In this document: piece by piece, positions 40,803 to 42,146 of the stretch | Position numbering within the stretch: position 1 is the stretch's first letter | Layout of the letters: every line of letters starts with the position of its first letter | Source of the DNA: Elusimicrobiota bacterium | GTDB taxonomy: Bacteria; Elusimicrobiota; Endomicrobiia; Endomicrobiales; Endomicrobiaceae | Direction of reading: 5' to 3' | Length of the DNA stretch: 42,146 nt | Assembly: GCA_017525905.1 (NCBI GenBank) | Contig: JAFXSD010000013.1 | Coordinates: 1-42,146, forward strand | The notes under the pieces: model-generated | The model's database searches: none | What the model was told of the DNA's origin: nothing | Seen by the model: only the letters and a program-made list of their open reading frames with translations | Translations under genes and position numbers: made by a program

Positions 40803-41075
40803 ATGGAATTTACAGAAGTATCTTCAATCCTAAAACAAATTTCAGATGATTTAGGTTTAAATGATACGTATTATGTTATTATGTCCAAATGGAAGCAGGA
40901 AGTAGGTAATGATAAAATAGAATTAAACGGTTTTAAAGACGGAAAAATTTTTGCTTCCACAAAATCGGCGGTGTATTTGAATGATTTTAATTTAAGAAAA
41001 AGACAGATTATAAACAAACTTAATCAGTATTTAGGCAGAAAAGTAGTAAAAAATATAAAGTGTGAAATTAAGTAG
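40803..41075 (+). CDS. DUF721/DciA family protein
   Basis: This 90-residue protein lies between dnaN and gyrB, the usual position of the DUF721 (DciA-like) family, whose members promote loading of the replicative helicase in bacteria that lack DnaC/DnaI. The family pattern is visible: ILKQISDDLGLND at the start, then WKQEVGNDKIE and the KSAVYLNDFNLRKRQIINKL helix. It is short compared with many members (100-180) but complete. It starts 2 nt after the dnaN stop, so translation is coupled. I give no symbol, because helicase loading by this protein is inferred from the family. Confidence 0.85.
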   Translation: MEFTEVSSILKQISDDLGLNDTYYVIMSKWKQEVGNDKIELNGFKDGKIFASTKSAVYLNDFNLRKRQIINKLNQYLGRKVVKNIKCEIK

Positions 41076-41099
41076 TAAAAGATATGGAGGAAGAAGTTA

Positions 41100-42146
41100 A
41101 TGACTAACGAAGAACAAAATAAAGCGGCATCGAATTATGATGCTTCGAAAATTCAAGTATTGGAAGGTCTTGAAGCTGTTAGAAAAAGACCTGCCATGTA
41201 TATCGGTTCAACCTCTGAACAAGGACTTCATCATTTGGTATATGAAACGGTGGATAACTCTATCGATGAAGTTTTGGCGGGTTTTTGTAAAAATATCGAT
41301 GTTACAATTCATCCGGATAATTCAATAACGGTATTGGATGACGGTAGAGGTATTCCTGTAGATCCTCATCCGAAATATAAAGATAAATCGGCACTTGAAG
41401 TTGTTATGACAGTTTTGCATGCAGGTGGAAAATTCGATAAAAATTCTTATAAAGTGTCCGGAGGTTTGCACGGTGTCGGAGTATCTTGTGTAAATGCTCT
41501 TTCTACAAAATTGGTAGTTGAAGTTTACAGAAACGGAAAAATTTATAAACAAGAATATGCTAAAGGAAAACCTACAACAAAACTTGAAGTTATAGGTAAA
41601 ACCGACGACAGAGGAACAAAAGTTACATTTTTACCGGATCCTGAAATATTTTCCGTTACGACATATTCTTTCGATACATTGGCTAACAGATTAAGAGAAT
41701 TAGCTTTCTTAAATGCCGGTGCAAATATTACAATTATAGATGAAAGACAAGATAAAGAATACACTTTCCATTATGAAGGCGGTATAAAAAGTTTCGTTTC
41801 TTATTTGAACACAAATAAACAAGTTATAAACAAAGAACCTATATATTTCACAAAGAATAAAGATAATGTCGACGTTGAAGTTGCAATGCAATATAACGAT
41901 TCTTATAACGAACAAATTCATACATTTGTTAATAACATTAACACCGTAGAGGGTGGAACACATTTATCGGGTTTTCGTTCGGCATTAACAAGGGTTGTTA
42001 ACGACTATATTAAGAAAAACGAATTATCAAAAAATAAAAATTTAACTCTTTCCGGAGAAGATGTCAGAGAAGGTTTAACGGCAGTTATTTCGGTTAAAGT
42101 TCCCAATCCGCAATTCGAAGGACAGACAAAAACAAAATTAGGAAAC
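41100..42146 (+). CDS. gyrB: DNA gyrase subunit B, partial (3' end outside window)
   Basis: This is the ATPase subunit of DNA gyrase, which introduces negative supercoils with GyrA. The window holds 349 codons, about half the protein. The GHKL ATPase motifs are clear: [11 protein letters not shown] (about 24-34), [14 protein letters not shown] (N-box), [10 protein letters not shown] (G1-box), [17 protein letters not shown] (G2-box) and [16 protein letters not shown] (G3-box). The second domain follows ([18 protein letters not shown], about 281-298). GGAGG lies 9 nt before ATG 41100. It follows dciA by 24 nt in a dnaA-dnaN-dciA-gyrB series. Confidence 0.96.
   Translation, partial: MTNEEQNKAASNYDASKIQVLEGLEAVRKRPAMYIGSTSEQGLHHLVYETVDNSIDEVLAGFCKNIDVTIHPDNSITVLDDGRGIPVDPHPKYKDKSALEVVMTVLHAGGKFDKNSYKVSGGLHGVGVSCVNALSTKLVVEVYRNGKIYKQEYAKGKPTTKLEVIGKTDDRGTKVTFLPDPEIFSVTTYSFDTLANRLRELAFLNAGANITIIDERQDKEYTFHYEGGIKSFVSYLNTNKQVINKEPIYFTKNKDNVDVEVAMQYNDSYNEQIHTFVNNINTVEGGTHLSGFRSALTRVVNDYIKKNELSKNKNLTLSGEDVREGLTAVISVKVPNPQFEGQTKTKLGN

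Overview
The window is low-G+C DNA (roughly 30% by eye, not computed) from a bacterium using the standard code. dnaA, dnaN, a DciA/DUF721 gene and the start of gyrB lie at the right end, with parAB and four parS-type sites a few kb to their left, so this is the chromosomal origin region. Indolepyruvate:ferredoxin oxidoreductase genes, two radical SAM genes, two bile-acid:sodium symporter family genes and a BspA-like surface lipoprotein suggest a strictly anaerobic, host-associated organism. I suspect an Elusimicrobiota/Endomicrobia-like gut bacterium, but that is inference from gene content and is not proven by any marker here.

Layout. 1-1015: scraps of truncated coding sequence, at least one of them phage-like, delimited by a 27-41 nt repeat (R). 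1016-3604: orphan cas2-cas1, divergent from a BASS-family transporter. 3607-16698: an envelope-glycan region with polyprenyl-phosphate-type GT2 enzymes, GT-C membrane glycosyltransferases, an LPG-synthase-like flippase, an RDD membrane protein, a frameshifted ATP-grasp gene, a beta-helix/BspA lipoprotein and a decayed gene remnant. 16710-18907: a second copy of the R / conserved non-coding block / BASS unit, in which cas1-cas2 are gone and only the last nine codons plus stop of cas2 remain, followed by a lipoprotein with a foreign-looking C-terminal domain. 19233-26866: lepA, an O-antigen-ligase/TPR protein, tRNA-Thr(CGU), pdxJ-glmM and a PIF1-like helicase. 27065-31379: parB, parA and two radical SAM genes interspersed with parS sites. 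31485-36407: an arylpyruvate oxidation operon (iorA-iorB-paaK-ACT-HAD). 36518-42146: an M23 lipoprotein, then dnaA-dnaN-dciA-gyrB.

How it fits together. The right half is a conserved housekeeping core for replication initiation, segregation and energy metabolism. The left half is accessory. Two diverged copies of one module can be compared directly: both have the same non-coding block next to cas2 and the same transporter about 89% identical in protein, but only one keeps the CRISPR adaptation genes. No CRISPR array and no effector gene is visible in the window.

Small repeated sequences are a second theme: the R repeat at the edges of truncated genes, a hairpin followed by four 8-bp units and an 8-bp tail (two clear copies), and an AT-rich repeat that carries parS. 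Several start codons were moved from the longest open frame to the one with a properly spaced ribosome binding site; each is explained in its entry.
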